NCBI GenBank assembly: GCA_900314985.1
Contig: OMXL01000012.1
Coordinates: 1-64,000, forward strand
Length of the DNA stretch: 64,000 nt
DNA from: an uncultured Prevotellaceae bacterium
Lineage (GTDB): Bacteria; Bacteroidota; Bacteroidia; Bacteroidales; Bacteroidaceae
Direction: 5' to 3'
Positions 15,294-24,997 of this stretch are shown here, in pieces. The notes beneath the pieces are model-generated. The model ran no database searches. It worked only from the letters and a program-made list of their open reading frames with translations, and was not told the origin of the DNA. Within the stretch, counting starts at the first letter, position 1. Each line of letters begins with the position of its first letter. Made by a program: the position numbers and the translations under genes.

Positions 15294-17846
15294 ATGAGAA
15301 ATATCAATACACACCTCGGCCAGAAATTGTCATTACTGGTCGTCCTATTTTTTTTGTCATTGGTCACAACGACCAATGCCGCATTACCCTTATTTGGTAA
15401 AAAGAAAGCGAAGAAAGAGATTCAGGAGAACACAAGCGACTACAAGAAACTGACTGGACGCGACAGCGTCGAGATGCAGGGAGTGATGAACGTTATCCAG
15501 AAGGGCGACAGCGTCCTGCTGGAGTTGCCCGTCAACCTGTTGGGTCGCGACTTCTTAGTACACAACAAGCTGCAGCAGGTTCCTATGGAGCTGAACGATG
15601 CCAGTGCAAACAAAGGCGTGAACTACGAGAACCAGATGGTTCGCTTTGAGTGGGATCGCCAGCGTAAGAATGTCATTATCCGTCAGCATCGTGTGACACC
15701 CGACGTGAAGTCTGGTGCCCAGATTGCCCGTTCGGTCATTGACAACTACATCGACCCAGTGCTGGCTACCATCCAGGTGTCGGCAGTGGCCAGCGACTCG
15801 TCAACGGTCATCTTCAATGTCAGCGACCTGTTTAATGGTAAGAAGAATATCCTGAACGACGTATTTAACGAGTTGAACATCGGCACGAATGCCAGAGGTG
15901 AGCTGTCGCGCATCATCAGCGTCAAGGCCTTTGAGCGTAGCGTGGTAGCCCTGTCTGAGTTGACAACTGTCGTGCAGGAAGGCAATGCCAAGGTCAACAT
16001 CTCTGTGGTCGTCAAGACCAACATCCTCCTGTTGCCCGACCAGCCCATGCGTCGTCGTCAGGAAGACTGGCGTGTAGGCTACTTCTCGAAGTCGTCGTTG
16101 CAGTATAGCGACGAACAGCAGGAGGTGAAGAATGTCAACTACATCAGTCGCTGGCGCTTGGAGCCCAAGGATACAGCAGCCTATCTGCGTGGTGAGTTGA
16201 CGGAGCCCGTCAAGCCCATCACGTTCTATCTGGATCGTGCTACCCCTCAGCATCTGCGTCCTTATATCATTCAGGGCATCAACGACTGGAACAGTGCCTT
16301 CGAGAAGGCTGGCTTCAAGAATGCCATCCGTGCGCTGGTACCAGATGACACCCTCGATGTGGAGAGCGACGACCTGCGCTACTCCGTGCTGACCTACGCA
16401 GCTTCTGAGCAGAGCAACGCCATGGGTCCGTCGACCATCGATCCCCGTACAGGTGAGATCTTAGAGGCCGACATCATCTGGTGGCATAATGTACAGTCGC
16501 TCATCAACGAGTGGTCTATCGTACAGACCGCTGCTGCCAATCCACAGGCGCGCACCCTGCAGATGCCCATCGAGCTGTTGGGCGATGCCGTACGCTTTGT
16601 AGCTACTCACGAGGCTGGTCACTCTTTGGGACTGCGTCATAATATGATTGCCTCTGCAGCCTATCCTACCGACTCTCTGCGCTCACCATCGTTTACAGCG
16701 CGTGTGGGCGGTACGGCTGCCAGCATCATGGATTATGCCCGCTTCAACTATGTGGCACAGCCAGGCGATGGTGTAAAGGTGATGTCGCCACACATCGGTC
16801 CCTACGACCTGATGGCCATCGAGTGGGGCTACCGCTGGTATCCCGCAGGCAGCAATGAGCAGGAGGAACTGGCTAAGTTGCTGGCCCGCTATCAGGGTAA
16901 GGAATATCGCTATAGCGAGGCACAGTCGATGCGTGAGGCTGTTGACCCACGCGCACTGAGCGAGGACTTGGGCGACGATGCTGTCAAGTCGGCTAAGTTG
17001 GGTATCAACAACCTGAAGGTGGTAATGAAACACCTTGTGGAGTGGACACGCAATGGAGAACCTGAGCAGAACTACGACGAGGCAGCACGTCTCTATAAGG
17101 CCGTCATCAGTCAGTGGCAGATGCTGCAGTATCACGTTTTGGCCAATGTCGGTGGCATCTATCTGGAGCGCCCGATGATAACGGGTACAGACATACAGCC
17201 AGGCTACATCTATGTAGAGAAGGAGCGCCAGCGTCAGGCTGTCCAGTTCCTGCTGGACGAGGTGCTGTGCTTCCCGCAGTGGCTCTTTGGCGACGAACAG
17301 GCTAAGCAACTCTTCCTGCTCAGAAAGACGCCGATGGGAACCTATGAACAGGACCCCTCTATGTTGCTGAAGAATGCCCAGAACTATATTCTGTGGGACC
17401 TGCTGGTCAACGAGCGCTTGGTGCGCATGTACCAGAATGAGTGGGTGAATGGCGACAAGGCCTTCTCGGCCGTTGAGATGATGCAGATGATTCACCAGCA
17501 CATCTTCCGTAAGACCATCAATGGTCAGAAGTTGAACGTGATGGAGCGTAGCCTGCAGAAGAGTCTGGTCGATGCTCTCGTTACGGCAGCCTCAGAATTG
17601 GAGGCTTTCAAGAGCACTAAGAAGCTGACGGATGGTCAGGCACTGGCCGACAGTCGTAGCCGTACCATCGACATGACCAATCACCAGATTAGTCGCACCA
17701 GTGATGCACTGAGTGTGAAGCGTGCTGAGATGATGCGCATCCTGAAACTGCTGAAGAGTCGTCGTACCACTGGCGACCTGAGCACACAGATGCACTACGA
17801 CGACGTAATATTGAGAATACAGACAGCCTTAGGGTTGCAAAAATAA
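15294..17846 (+). CDS. Large zinc-dependent metalloprotease (DUF5117/DUF5118 type), secreted
   Basis: An 850-residue protein with signal peptide MRNINTHLGQKLSLLVVLFF, cleaved before ALPLFGKKK. The N-terminal region (about 60-330) resembles the DUF5117/5118 domains that accompany this Bacteroidota protease family. The catalytic zinc site is H439EAGHSLGLRH449, the extended HExxHxxGxxH motif, followed by ASIMDYARFNY, the methionine turn of metzincins. It should hydrolyse proteins in the periplasm or at the cell surface. It is followed after 21 nt by a SusC/SusD pair, so it may supply peptides to that importer, as RagAB-type systems take up peptides; the pairing is inference. Transcription starts from its own near-leaderless promoter. 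Confidence 0.9.
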   Translation: MRNINTHLGQKLSLLVVLFFLSLVTTTNAALPLFGKKKAKKEIQENTSDYKKLTGRDSVEMQGVMNVIQKGDSVLLELPVNLLGRDFLVHNKLQQVPMELNDASANKGVNYENQMVRFEWDRQRKNVIIRQHRVTPDVKSGAQIARSVIDNYIDPVLATIQVSAVASDSSTVIFNVSDLFNGKKNILNDVFNELNIGTNARGELSRIISVKAFERSVVALSELTTVVQEGNAKVNISVVVKTNILLLPDQPMRRRQEDWRVGYFSKSSLQYSDEQQEVKNVNYISRWRLEPKDTAAYLRGELTEPVKPITFYLDRATPQHLRPYIIQGINDWNSAFEKAGFKNAIRALVPDDTLDVESDDLRYSVLTYAASEQSNAMGPSTIDPRTGEILEADIIWWHNVQSLINEWSIVQTAAANPQARTLQMPIELLGDAVRFVATHEAGHSLGLRHNMIASAAYPTDSLRSPSFTARVGGTAASIMDYARFNYVAQPGDGVKVMSPHIGPYDLMAIEWGYRWYPAGSNEQEELAKLLARYQGKEYRYSEAQSMREAVDPRALSEDLGDDAVKSAKLGINNLKVVMKHLVEWTRNGEPEQNYDEAARLYKAVISQWQMLQYHVLANVGGIYLERPMITGTDIQPGYIYVEKERQRQAVQFLLDEVLCFPQWLFGDEQAKQLFLLRKTPMGTYEQDPSMLLKNAQNYILWDLLVNERLVRMYQNEWVNGDKAFSAVEMMQMIHQHIFRKTINGQKLNVMERSLQKSLVDALVTAASELEAFKSTKKLTDGQALADSRSRTIDMTNHQISRTSDALSVKRAEMMRILKLLKSRRTTGDLSTQMHYDDVILRIQTALGLQK

Positions 17847-17867
17847 ACAACTAATGGAGAAATGCCT

Positions 17868-20800
17868 ATGAGAAGACTGGTCTTATTAATCATAGCATGG
17901 GTGTGCACGCTGACCCTGATGGCTCAGGAGCGCACCATCACAGGTGTCGTCATGGATGGCGAACTACAGGGTGAACCACTCATCGGAGCCACCGTCAGCA
18001 TTGGCGATGGCAAGGTGGGACAGGGTACCATCACCGACTATAACGGTCGCTTCACCTTGAAGGTGCCCGCTGGTACCAAGAAACTGACGGTGAGTTATGT
18101 GGGCTACGAGAGCAGGGTGATTAATCTGACGGGTGCTGTCAGCGACTACTCGGTACTATTGCCTGCCGACTCTAAGACGCTCGGTGAGGTGGTGGTAACA
18201 GGATACCAGCAGATTGACCGTCGTAAGTTGACAGCCTCCGTATCACAGCTGAATATCTCGGAAGAGGCCGTGGGTGCCGTCAAGAATATCGACCAGGCGT
18301 TGGCGGGTCAGATTGCTGGACTGAGCAGTGTCTCTGCCAGTGGTGCTCCTGGTGCTCCTGTGAAGATTCGTATTCGTGGTACGGCCTCTATCAATGGCGT
18401 GCAGGAACCCTTGTGGGTGCTCGATGGCATTCCTATGGAGGGCAACGAGATACCTGCCATCGATAACCTCAACGACATCGATGATATCTACCAGACGAGT
18501 ATTGCCGGACTGAATCCCTCGGACATTGACAACATCACCGTGCTGAAGGATGCTGCCGCTACCGCTATCTATGGTGCCCGCGCAGCCAATGGCGTCATCG
18601 TCATCACCACGAAGAAAGGTAAGGAGGGTCGCCCTGTCATCAACTTCTCTACCAAGCTGACATACAGTCCGAAGGCTGACATCGATCGACTGAATCTGTT
18701 GAATGCTGACGAGAAGGTGAGCTTAGAACTCGACCTGCTGCGCAGTGGCTACAGCTATCGTGAGCACAAGGGTGGCGTGGCCAATATCCTCGATGAACTG
18801 GGCGAGTTCAATACCTACCAGACCAGTGGCTGGGATGCCCTGTCGGCTACTGCCCAGCAGCGCATCAACAACCTGCGCACCATCAATACCGACTGGAACG
18901 ACATCCTGTTCCGCAACGTACTGAACCAAGAGTATAATGCCAGCATCAGTGGTGGCTCCGACCGTTCGCACTACTACGCATCGGCAGGCTACTATAAAGA
19001 ACAAGGTACCGTGAAGGGCGTAGAGAACAACCGCTATAACGTCACGCTGAAGACTGACTTCAACATCAACAAGATACTGAAGCTGGGCGTATCGCTCTTT
19101 GCCAACCAGCGTAAGCAGGACAGCTACATGACGGATACGGGTGGCTTCACCAATCCTGTCTATTACTCTCGTCGAGCTAATCCCTATTTCGAGCCGTACG
19201 ACAGTGAGGGTGGCTACAACTACGACCACAATGTGCAGGGGCGTGAGAATGCTTGTCCCGATTTCAATATCTTTGAGGAGAGTGCCAACACGTCGAAGGA
19301 GCGTATTGACCGTTCTGTGATGGCTATCTTCGATGCGGAGTTCAAGTTCAACAAGTATCTGAAGCTGACCACCCAGCTGGGCTATCAGTACGACAACTAC
19401 CAGATAGACCGCTATGCGGGTCAGAACAGCTATGCCATGCGCAAGGCCAAGGAGTATGCCAGCTACACCATCGACGGTGTCTATCGCACCATTCTGCCTG
19501 AGGGTGGTATGACGAAGAAGACCAACTCACACTCCAGCCAATGGACGTGGAAGGCGATGCTGGAGTGGGCACGACGCTTAGGTGACATCCATGATGTAGA
19601 GCTGATGGCTGGTACAGAGGTACGCCACACAGAGGCTGAGACGCTGACCTCTACCGCCTATGGCTATGACGACCGTACCCTGACTACGCAGCCCGTCTTG
19701 TTCCCCACCGAGAACATTGCCCGCAGCTATCCGCTACATGAGGAGACCCACTTGGAGAATGCCTACGTATCGTGGTTTGCTACAGGTTCCTATACCTTAT
19801 TATATCGCTACACCTTGGGTGCCAGCATCCGCTTCGATGGTAGCGATGTGTTTGGCGTGGCCAAGAAATACCGCTACCTGCCGCTCTACTCCGTCAGTGG
19901 ACTGTGGCGTGCCAAGGAGGAGAAGTTCCTGCGCAATGTAAGATGGCTCAGCGAGCTGTCGCTGCGTGCGTCTTATGGTATTCAGGGTAACATCGATAAG
20001 AACACGTCGCCCTACCTCATTGGTACCTATCAGCGCACCACCATTCTGCCTGGCAATGTAGAGTCGGTCATTTCTACCGAGACGGCGCCTAACCCTGACC
20101 TGAAATGGGAGAAGACCAGCAATGTCAACTTAGGACTAGACTTTGCCATCTTGAAGAATCGCATCCGACTGGGCATCGACTACTACTATCGTAAGAGCAG
20201 TGACCTCATCAGTTCGCGTAAGTTGCCATTGGAGACGGGCTTTGCCTATACCTCTGTCAATTGGGCATCGATGAAGAATGAAGGATGGGAAATCTCGTTG
20301 AATACGCAGAATATCAAGACCAAGGACCTCAGCTGGACCACCTCTGTCAACTTGGGTTTCAACACCAACGAGGTGCTCAACGAGACAGTAGCCGAGAACT
20401 CCACCTATCCTGGTCGTGAGGGCTATCCTGTTGGTGCCCTGTTTGCCTACGAGACGGCAGGCATCGACAGCGAGGGTTACCCCCTGTTCCGTGCTAAGGA
20501 CGGCAGCATCCAGACGGCTGCTGAGTTCTTCCAGCTTAATAAGTTTGGTGCCAGCACGCTGACCGCTGAAGAGCAGCGCAACCTCTACACCTATATGGGC
20601 AGCGAAGACCCCAAGTGCTCGGGTGGTATCATCAACAACGTGGAGTGGGGCAACTGGCAGCTGGGTGTCAACGTCATCTTCAACCTTGGTATGAAGGTTC
20701 GTGTACAGCCCTCTTATTCGCCTACCTACTTCGATCGTGGTTTGAATTGCAACCACGACATTCTGAATCGCTGGACTCCTACCAATACCGACACCGACAT

Positions 20801-21119
20801 GCCTGCATTGATGGTCTCGACGGCAGCTCGTGCCAGCGAGTTTACACACTTCTCAGAGTACAACACCTACAGCATGCTCGACACGTGGGTGAAGTCGTGC
20901 AGCTACTGGCGACTGCAAAGCATCCGCCTGGGCTATAAGCTGCCAAAGGAGTGGCTGAAGAGCATTGGCATCACTTCAGCATCGGTATCCTTTGAGGGCC
21001 GTAACCTGATGGTGTTGGCGAGCAACTACGATAACTACCTGGATCCGGAGACGATGGGTAACCCCTTCGCACAGCCCATCACCCGCAGTTTCATCTTTGG
21101 TCTCAACGTAAACTTCTGA
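17868..21119 (+). CDS. SusC/RagA-family TonB-linked outer-membrane transporter
   Basis: About 1,083 residues. Start taken at MRRLVLLIIAW (17868) because GGAGA at 17856-17860 is correctly spaced for it; ATG 17862 is the alternative. After the signal peptide come a carboxypeptidase-D-like regulatory domain (ITGVVMDGELQGEPLIGATV), the plug with the SusC signature (DIDNITVLKDAAATAIYGARAANGVI), and a long beta-barrel ending NPFAQPITRSFIFGLNVNF with terminal Phe. It imports large nutrients across the outer membrane with TonB energy, capped by the SusD lipoprotein encoded next. The preceding protease gene suggests peptides rather than glycans as the substrate, and no glycoside hydrolase is near. Confidence 0.93.
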   Translation: MRRLVLLIIAWVCTLTLMAQERTITGVVMDGELQGEPLIGATVSIGDGKVGQGTITDYNGRFTLKVPAGTKKLTVSYVGYESRVINLTGAVSDYSVLLPADSKTLGEVVVTGYQQIDRRKLTASVSQLNISEEAVGAVKNIDQALAGQIAGLSSVSASGAPGAPVKIRIRGTASINGVQEPLWVLDGIPMEGNEIPAIDNLNDIDDIYQTSIAGLNPSDIDNITVLKDAAATAIYGARAANGVIVITTKKGKEGRPVINFSTKLTYSPKADIDRLNLLNADEKVSLELDLLRSGYSYREHKGGVANILDELGEFNTYQTSGWDALSATAQQRINNLRTINTDWNDILFRNVLNQEYNASISGGSDRSHYYASAGYYKEQGTVKGVENNRYNVTLKTDFNINKILKLGVSLFANQRKQDSYMTDTGGFTNPVYYSRRANPYFEPYDSEGGYNYDHNVQGRENACPDFNIFEESANTSKERIDRSVMAIFDAEFKFNKYLKLTTQLGYQYDNYQIDRYAGQNSYAMRKAKEYASYTIDGVYRTILPEGGMTKKTNSHSSQWTWKAMLEWARRLGDIHDVELMAGTEVRHTEAETLTSTAYGYDDRTLTTQPVLFPTENIARSYPLHEETHLENAYVSWFATGSYTLLYRYTLGASIRFDGSDVFGVAKKYRYLPLYSVSGLWRAKEEKFLRNVRWLSELSLRASYGIQGNIDKNTSPYLIGTYQRTTILPGNVESVISTETAPNPDLKWEKTSNVNLGLDFAILKNRIRLGIDYYYRKSSDLISSRKLPLETGFAYTSVNWASMKNEGWEISLNTQNIKTKDLSWTTSVNLGFNTNEVLNETVAENSTYPGREGYPVGALFAYETAGIDSEGYPLFRAKDGSIQTAAEFFQLNKFGASTLTAEEQRNLYTYMGSEDPKCSGGIINNVEWGNWQLGVNVIFNLGMKVRVQPSYSPTYFDRGLNCNHDILNRWTPTNTDTDMPALMVSTAARASEFTHFSEYNTYSMLDTWVKSCSYWRLQSIRLGYKLPKEWLKSIGITSASVSFEGRNLMVLASNYDNYLDPETMGNPFAQPITRSFIFGLNVNF

Positions 21120-21121
21120 GC

Positions 21122-21229
21122 GGGCTTTGCCCTAGTGAATAACGAATAACGAAAAACGAATAACGATGATAAAGAACAATAGAATAAAGTGGCTGAGTGT
21201 ACTATTCACTATTCACTGTTCACTATTCG
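21122..21229. repeat. Hairpin-capped inverted heptamer arrays around the susD start
   Basis: GGGCTTTGCCCTAGTGAATA (21122-21141) is identical to 14579-14598. Heptamers TGAATAA, CGAATAA, CGAAAAA, CGAATAA span 21136-21163 and run into the start codon at 21166. The inverted arm CTATTCA, CTATTCA, CTGTTCA, CTATTCG lies at 21202-21229 inside the signal-peptide codons, the same unit order as in the rlpA-like gene. Confidence 0.85.
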
Positions 21230-22521
21230 TTAGCATGATGTTCACATCATGCGACAACTTCCTCGATATCACACCGACAGGAAAGGTCATCGCCTCGACA
21301 GGCGAGGAGTATAGGGCCATGCTGACCTACGAGTATAAGTACTTCCCCAAGGACCGCCACATGACGACGGTACGTACTGACGAGCTGAAGTTCTCGGGTT
21401 CTACTGCTAGCAGCGACCTCGACGCCTATCTCGACCTGTGGCTCTGGAAAGACGAGAATCCGTCGCCTACCACGTCGTACTTCTCGTGGCGCAGCTACTA
21501 CCACGCCATCTATATCGCCAACTACATCATCGAACATCAGGAGGAGATTACCGATGCGTCAGCAAAGACCATCAACCAGCTGGTGGGCGAGGCCTACATG
21601 ATGCGTGCCTACTGCCACTTCCTGCTGGTCAACCTCTATGCAGAGCCTTACACGCACTGCACACCTGCCACTACGCGTGGTGTACCCATGATGTTGGAGG
21701 CTGATGTTAACGCCATACCAGGTAGCAGTAGCGTAGAAACTATCTACCAGCAGGTGCTGAGCGACATTGCTGAGGCTGAGCAGCGACTGAACGTCACCAA
21801 GTGGGACGAGGGCGAGAACTACCGCTTTAATACGATATCGGCACAAGCCCTTCGCGCTCGTACCTATTTATATATGGGTCGCTGGCAGGAGGCTCTCACC
21901 GCCGCCAAGGCTGTCATTGCCGCCCATGGTGACCTTGAAGACTTGAATGTATCTTCTGCCTTGCTGCCCGACAGTTACCAGTCGGCAGAGAATATCGTGG
22001 CTTTGGAGCAGTTCAGCTCGAACCTCTCTACGGTTATCAATCAGCCATCCAACGATTTCATCAGCCTTTATCGTACGGGCGACCAGCGCAAGTCGAAGTA
22101 TTTTAAGCGGGCCACCAGTACTACGTGGACATTGCTAAAGTCGGATGGCTACTGTTCGTTTCGCTCTGCTGAGGCTTACCTCACAGCTGCTGAGGCTGCT
22201 GCCCAACTGAACGACCTGACGGGAGCCATCGACCTGCTGAAACCTCTGCTGCAGAAGCGTCTCAACGCCACAGCTTACCAGGAAGCCCTCGACTTGATGG
22301 CACCGATGAATCAGTCGCAGCTGTTGCAGGAAATCTACGACGAGCGCGCTCGTGAGCTGGCTTTCGAGGGTCATCGCTGGTACGATCTGCGTCGCACCAC
22401 ACAGCCCGCCCTGACACGCACCTATGGTGGTCAGACCTACACGCTGACACCCGAGAAATACACCATGCGCTTCCCCACAGAGGCTGTGGAATCTAACCCA
22501 GAGATAGAGCGCTGGGAATAA
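21166..22521 (+). CDS. SusD/RagB-family nutrient-binding lipoprotein
   Basis: A 451-residue protein with a lipoprotein signal ending FTSC29DNFLDITPTGK, the usual SusD N-terminus. Helical TPR-like segments and the C-terminal family signature (LLQEIYDERARELAFEGHRWYDLRR) are present. It sits on the cell surface over the SusC barrel encoded 46 nt upstream and binds the substrate before import. The signal-peptide core LFTIHCSLF comes from a repeat array, and the start codon directly abuts the left repeat arm, so an RNA hairpin could reduce translation of SusD relative to SusC. Length is at the short end for SusD proteins. Confidence 0.92.
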   Translation: MIKNNRIKWLSVLFTIHCSLFVSMMFTSCDNFLDITPTGKVIASTGEEYRAMLTYEYKYFPKDRHMTTVRTDELKFSGSTASSDLDAYLDLWLWKDENPSPTTSYFSWRSYYHAIYIANYIIEHQEEITDASAKTINQLVGEAYMMRAYCHFLLVNLYAEPYTHCTPATTRGVPMMLEADVNAIPGSSSVETIYQQVLSDIAEAEQRLNVTKWDEGENYRFNTISAQALRARTYLYMGRWQEALTAAKAVIAAHGDLEDLNVSSALLPDSYQSAENIVALEQFSSNLSTVINQPSNDFISLYRTGDQRKSKYFKRATSTTWTLLKSDGYCSFRSAEAYLTAAEAAAQLNDLTGAIDLLKPLLQKRLNATAYQEALDLMAPMNQSQLLQEIYDERARELAFEGHRWYDLRRTTQPALTRTYGGQTYTLTPEKYTMRFPTEAVESNPEIERWE

Positions 22522-22553
22522 CGGTTAATGGTTAACGGTTAATGGTTATTGGA
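22519..22553. repeat. Heptamer array TAACGGT/TAATGGT x5
   Basis: Five 7-bp units (TAACGGT, TAATGGT alternating, last TATTGGA). The first TAA is the susD stop codon. Confidence 0.9.
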
Positions 22554-22588
22554 TTACATTTTTATTTACTTATTAAAAACAAACGCTT

Positions 22589-24103
22589 ATGAAAAAGTTA
22601 TTACTTATGTTGGTAGCCTGCATGGCTACGATGACAGCCTTCGCAGGTGGCGAAGATGAAGGTTGGCAGAAGTCATTCACCCCAGTAGCCGACAAGGGTG
22701 ACCTGGCTGGTGTCCACACCGCTGTGGCTCCTGACGGTTCTGTCTATGCCAGCAGCACTTACAATCAGGCTTTCCAGTTTGCTGGCAAAGCTGTGACAGA
22801 CCCCGATGGTCTGCTCTCTTCTTGTGTTGTGAAGTACGACGCTCAGGGCAATGAAAAGTGGGCAGTGAGTCTGCTGGGCAAATGTTCTATCGATGCGATG
22901 GCTGTTGATGCTGATGGTACACTATATCTGACAGGTAACTATACGGATGCAGCATTGACCTTGACAGGAACCTCTGGAACAAAGACTCTGTCAGGTGATG
23001 CTTTAAAGGCAAATGCCTTTGTCGCTAAGGTTAGCGCTGAGGGCGTATTCACGGAAGCAATCTCTCTTGTTCCTACGGCTTCTGTTCCTGAAGGTTACGA
23101 AGACTGGTGCGAGTTGGGCATCTATCCTAACAAGATTGTTATTGATGCTAACAAAGTTTTGGTATCGTGCATGTTCAAGGGCGACGTTGCCGAACTTGGA
23201 TGGCAAGGTAGTTATGTTGATGTCTTCATGATGGCTTATATGGACAACAGAAGTGCAGGTGTCTTCATGCTGGATAAAGCAGACCTTGCAAATGCTACCA
23301 GTGTTGCAACAATTCAGCATACAGGAAGAATTGTTGACCAGATGATGGAGGATATACAGGACTTCCCCAATGCCATTGACTTTGTGGTATATGAAGGTGT
23401 TCCTCATATCGCTTTCGTCGGTTGGGGTAATCTGACGCTTACAACACCTGCAGGTTCACAGCCTTTTAACTTTGAGATGGCAGGAGAAGGAAAGAATGAA
23501 CATGCTCTGGTATTGGTCAATGCTGCTGCTCCCACACAGGCTAAGGTGTTCCATACCGCTCCTAATGACTATAGTGGAGCCATTTATGGGCTCGTAGATG
23601 CTACTCTGGCTGATAACAACTGCATTCTTGCTGGTACCTTCTATGGCAACTTCGCCTTGGACAACACCGTTACCAAGGACAAGAATACCTCTTTCGTTGC
23701 CTCTATCAAGATGTCTGACTGCAGCGTCAACTGGGCAAAGGCTAATGAGGTGGAGTCTGAGGCTCAATGTATGATTGTTACTGGTGAGGAGATTCATGCT
23801 GCTACTGCTGATGCTCACTATGTCTTCAGAACTTCTGATGGTGACCTGAAGAAGGCTGAAAATCAGGGTTTCGACGATGCTTCTTGCTACAATGACCAGT
23901 ATTGCAGCACCATCTTCACCAACGAGAACAGCGTTGTTGTATTCAGCCCCAAACTGAAGACCAGCGGCATCGACGAGACCACTGCTCTGAAGAACGGCGC
24001 AGCCAAGTACTACAACCTGAATGGTGTAGAGCTCAGCGCTCCTCAGAAGGGTCTGAACATCATCAAGACAGCTGATGGCGTAAAGAAAGTTACGGTTAAG
24101 TAA
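22589..24103 (+). CDS. Secreted propeller-like protein of the SusCD cluster, function unknown
   Basis: A 504-residue protein with signal peptide MKKLLLMLVACMATMTAFA. The body has repeated short beta segments of the type seen in SBBP/beta-propeller proteins (VVKYDAQGNEKWAVSL, AMAVDADGTLYLTGNYTD, ILAGTFYGNFALD). The last ~30 residues (YYNLNGVELSAPQKGLNIIK, then VTVK) match the C-terminal tail common on secreted Prevotella proteins, possibly a sorting or surface-attachment signal. It is 67 nt behind susD and in front of a strong terminator, so it is the last gene of the protease-SusCD unit. No catalytic motif is visible; it may be a surface binding protein. Confidence 0.75.
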   Translation: MKKLLLMLVACMATMTAFAGGEDEGWQKSFTPVADKGDLAGVHTAVAPDGSVYASSTYNQAFQFAGKAVTDPDGLLSSCVVKYDAQGNEKWAVSLLGKCSIDAMAVDADGTLYLTGNYTDAALTLTGTSGTKTLSGDALKANAFVAKVSAEGVFTEAISLVPTASVPEGYEDWCELGIYPNKIVIDANKVLVSCMFKGDVAELGWQGSYVDVFMMAYMDNRSAGVFMLDKADLANATSVATIQHTGRIVDQMMEDIQDFPNAIDFVVYEGVPHIAFVGWGNLTLTTPAGSQPFNFEMAGEGKNEHALVLVNAAAPTQAKVFHTAPNDYSGAIYGLVDATLADNNCILAGTFYGNFALDNTVTKDKNTSFVASIKMSDCSVNWAKANEVESEAQCMIVTGEEIHAATADAHYVFRTSDGDLKKAENQGFDDASCYNDQYCSTIFTNENSVVVFSPKLKTSGIDETTALKNGAAKYYNLNGVELSAPQKGLNIIKTADGVKKVTVK

Positions 24104-24130
24104 TAGAAATCATTTAACCTATTAACATAG

Positions 24131-24169
24131 CATGCCTCAAACCCTCTGTACATCAGGGTTTGAGGCATG
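24131..24169 (+). terminator. Strong hairpin ending the protease-SusCD unit
   Basis: Perfect 15-bp stem (24131-24145 with 24155-24169) and a 9-nt loop. There is no T-run, but the stem is long and GC-balanced. Confidence 0.75.
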
Positions 24170-24306
24170 TTAAATGTTGACGCATCTATTAACATACATC
24201 TAACATACTTGAAGTGGACGCTGCGCCAAATTGCTACTCTTCTACTAAAAAATGCAAATAATTTGCACTTTTGTCTATATTATTCTTACAATTTGGAACA
24301 AATTGC

Positions 24307-24314
24307 TACCTTTG
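24307..24314 (+). promoter_or_regulatory. -7 element for the gene at 24380
   Basis: TACCTTTG, 65 nt before the start codon. No well-spaced -33 element is evident. Confidence 0.45.
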
Positions 24315-24379
24315 CGTAAAATTTTTAAGAGGCGAGGACCTCTAACGTGCAAGAACTTATATAATAATCAACTGGAAAG

Positions 24380-24913
24380 ATGGTAAAAGACGAAATTCAG
24401 TGGCGTGTCGGAGAAACCGTAAACCTGACAAGAGAAGTCGCAGATCTGAAAAGTGGCAGTCGTACTGGCTATAAAAGACTCATTGCATCACGTTATATCT
24501 GTATACGCGAGGAGTCGGAGGGACAGCGTGGCATTTTGTTGAAGGTGCTGGGCAAAGCAACCAAAGACGATATAATGATTGTCGGCGGAGAGCCTTTCTG
24601 CAAAGACGATGCCGACGAGCTATTCGTGGGTGTACAGTACCTGAGCTACCCGTTCCCCACCGAACAGGAGGTGAAAGAGGTGCTAAGCATACTCCAGCAG
24701 GATGAGAGCCTGCAGCAAATCTTCGACAAGGCACGCATGCACGCCAATCCACGTTCCACCTATTGGGTCAACGAAACGGCCAAGCATCTGCTGTTTCTGA
24801 AGCAACCACAATACTACGATGCTTTTTCCCATGAACTTCGCGTGCCTACAGACAATAGTGCCCGCTACCGCCTGACCATCGTCTACTTCAGCAAAGGAAA
24901 GCTGGAGTGGTAA
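24380..24913 (+). CDS. Hypothetical protein
   Basis: A 177-residue soluble, mixed-charge protein (MVKDEIQWRVGETVNLTREV at the start, RLTIVYFSKGKLEW at the end) with no signal peptide or membrane segment. I do not recognise the family. Codon use is like its neighbours and a -7 element lies upstream, so it is very likely a real, singly transcribed gene. It faces the convergent acetyltransferase gene, with 84 nt between their stop codons. A short beta-rich start (ILLKVLGKATKDDIMIVGG) followed by helices is all that can be seen. Confidence 0.7.
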   Translation: MVKDEIQWRVGETVNLTREVADLKSGSRTGYKRLIASRYICIREESEGQRGILLKVLGKATKDDIMIVGGEPFCKDDADELFVGVQYLSYPFPTEQEVKEVLSILQQDESLQQIFDKARMHANPRSTYWVNETAKHLLFLKQPQYYDAFSHELRVPTDNSARYRLTIVYFSKGKLEW

Positions 24914-24997
24914 CGGGTAGTAGTCAGTCTGGTAACTCATAGTAACTAGGCTGGTTCCAATCATGGGGACAGATTTGAAGCCCCTCTGATTAAGCCT

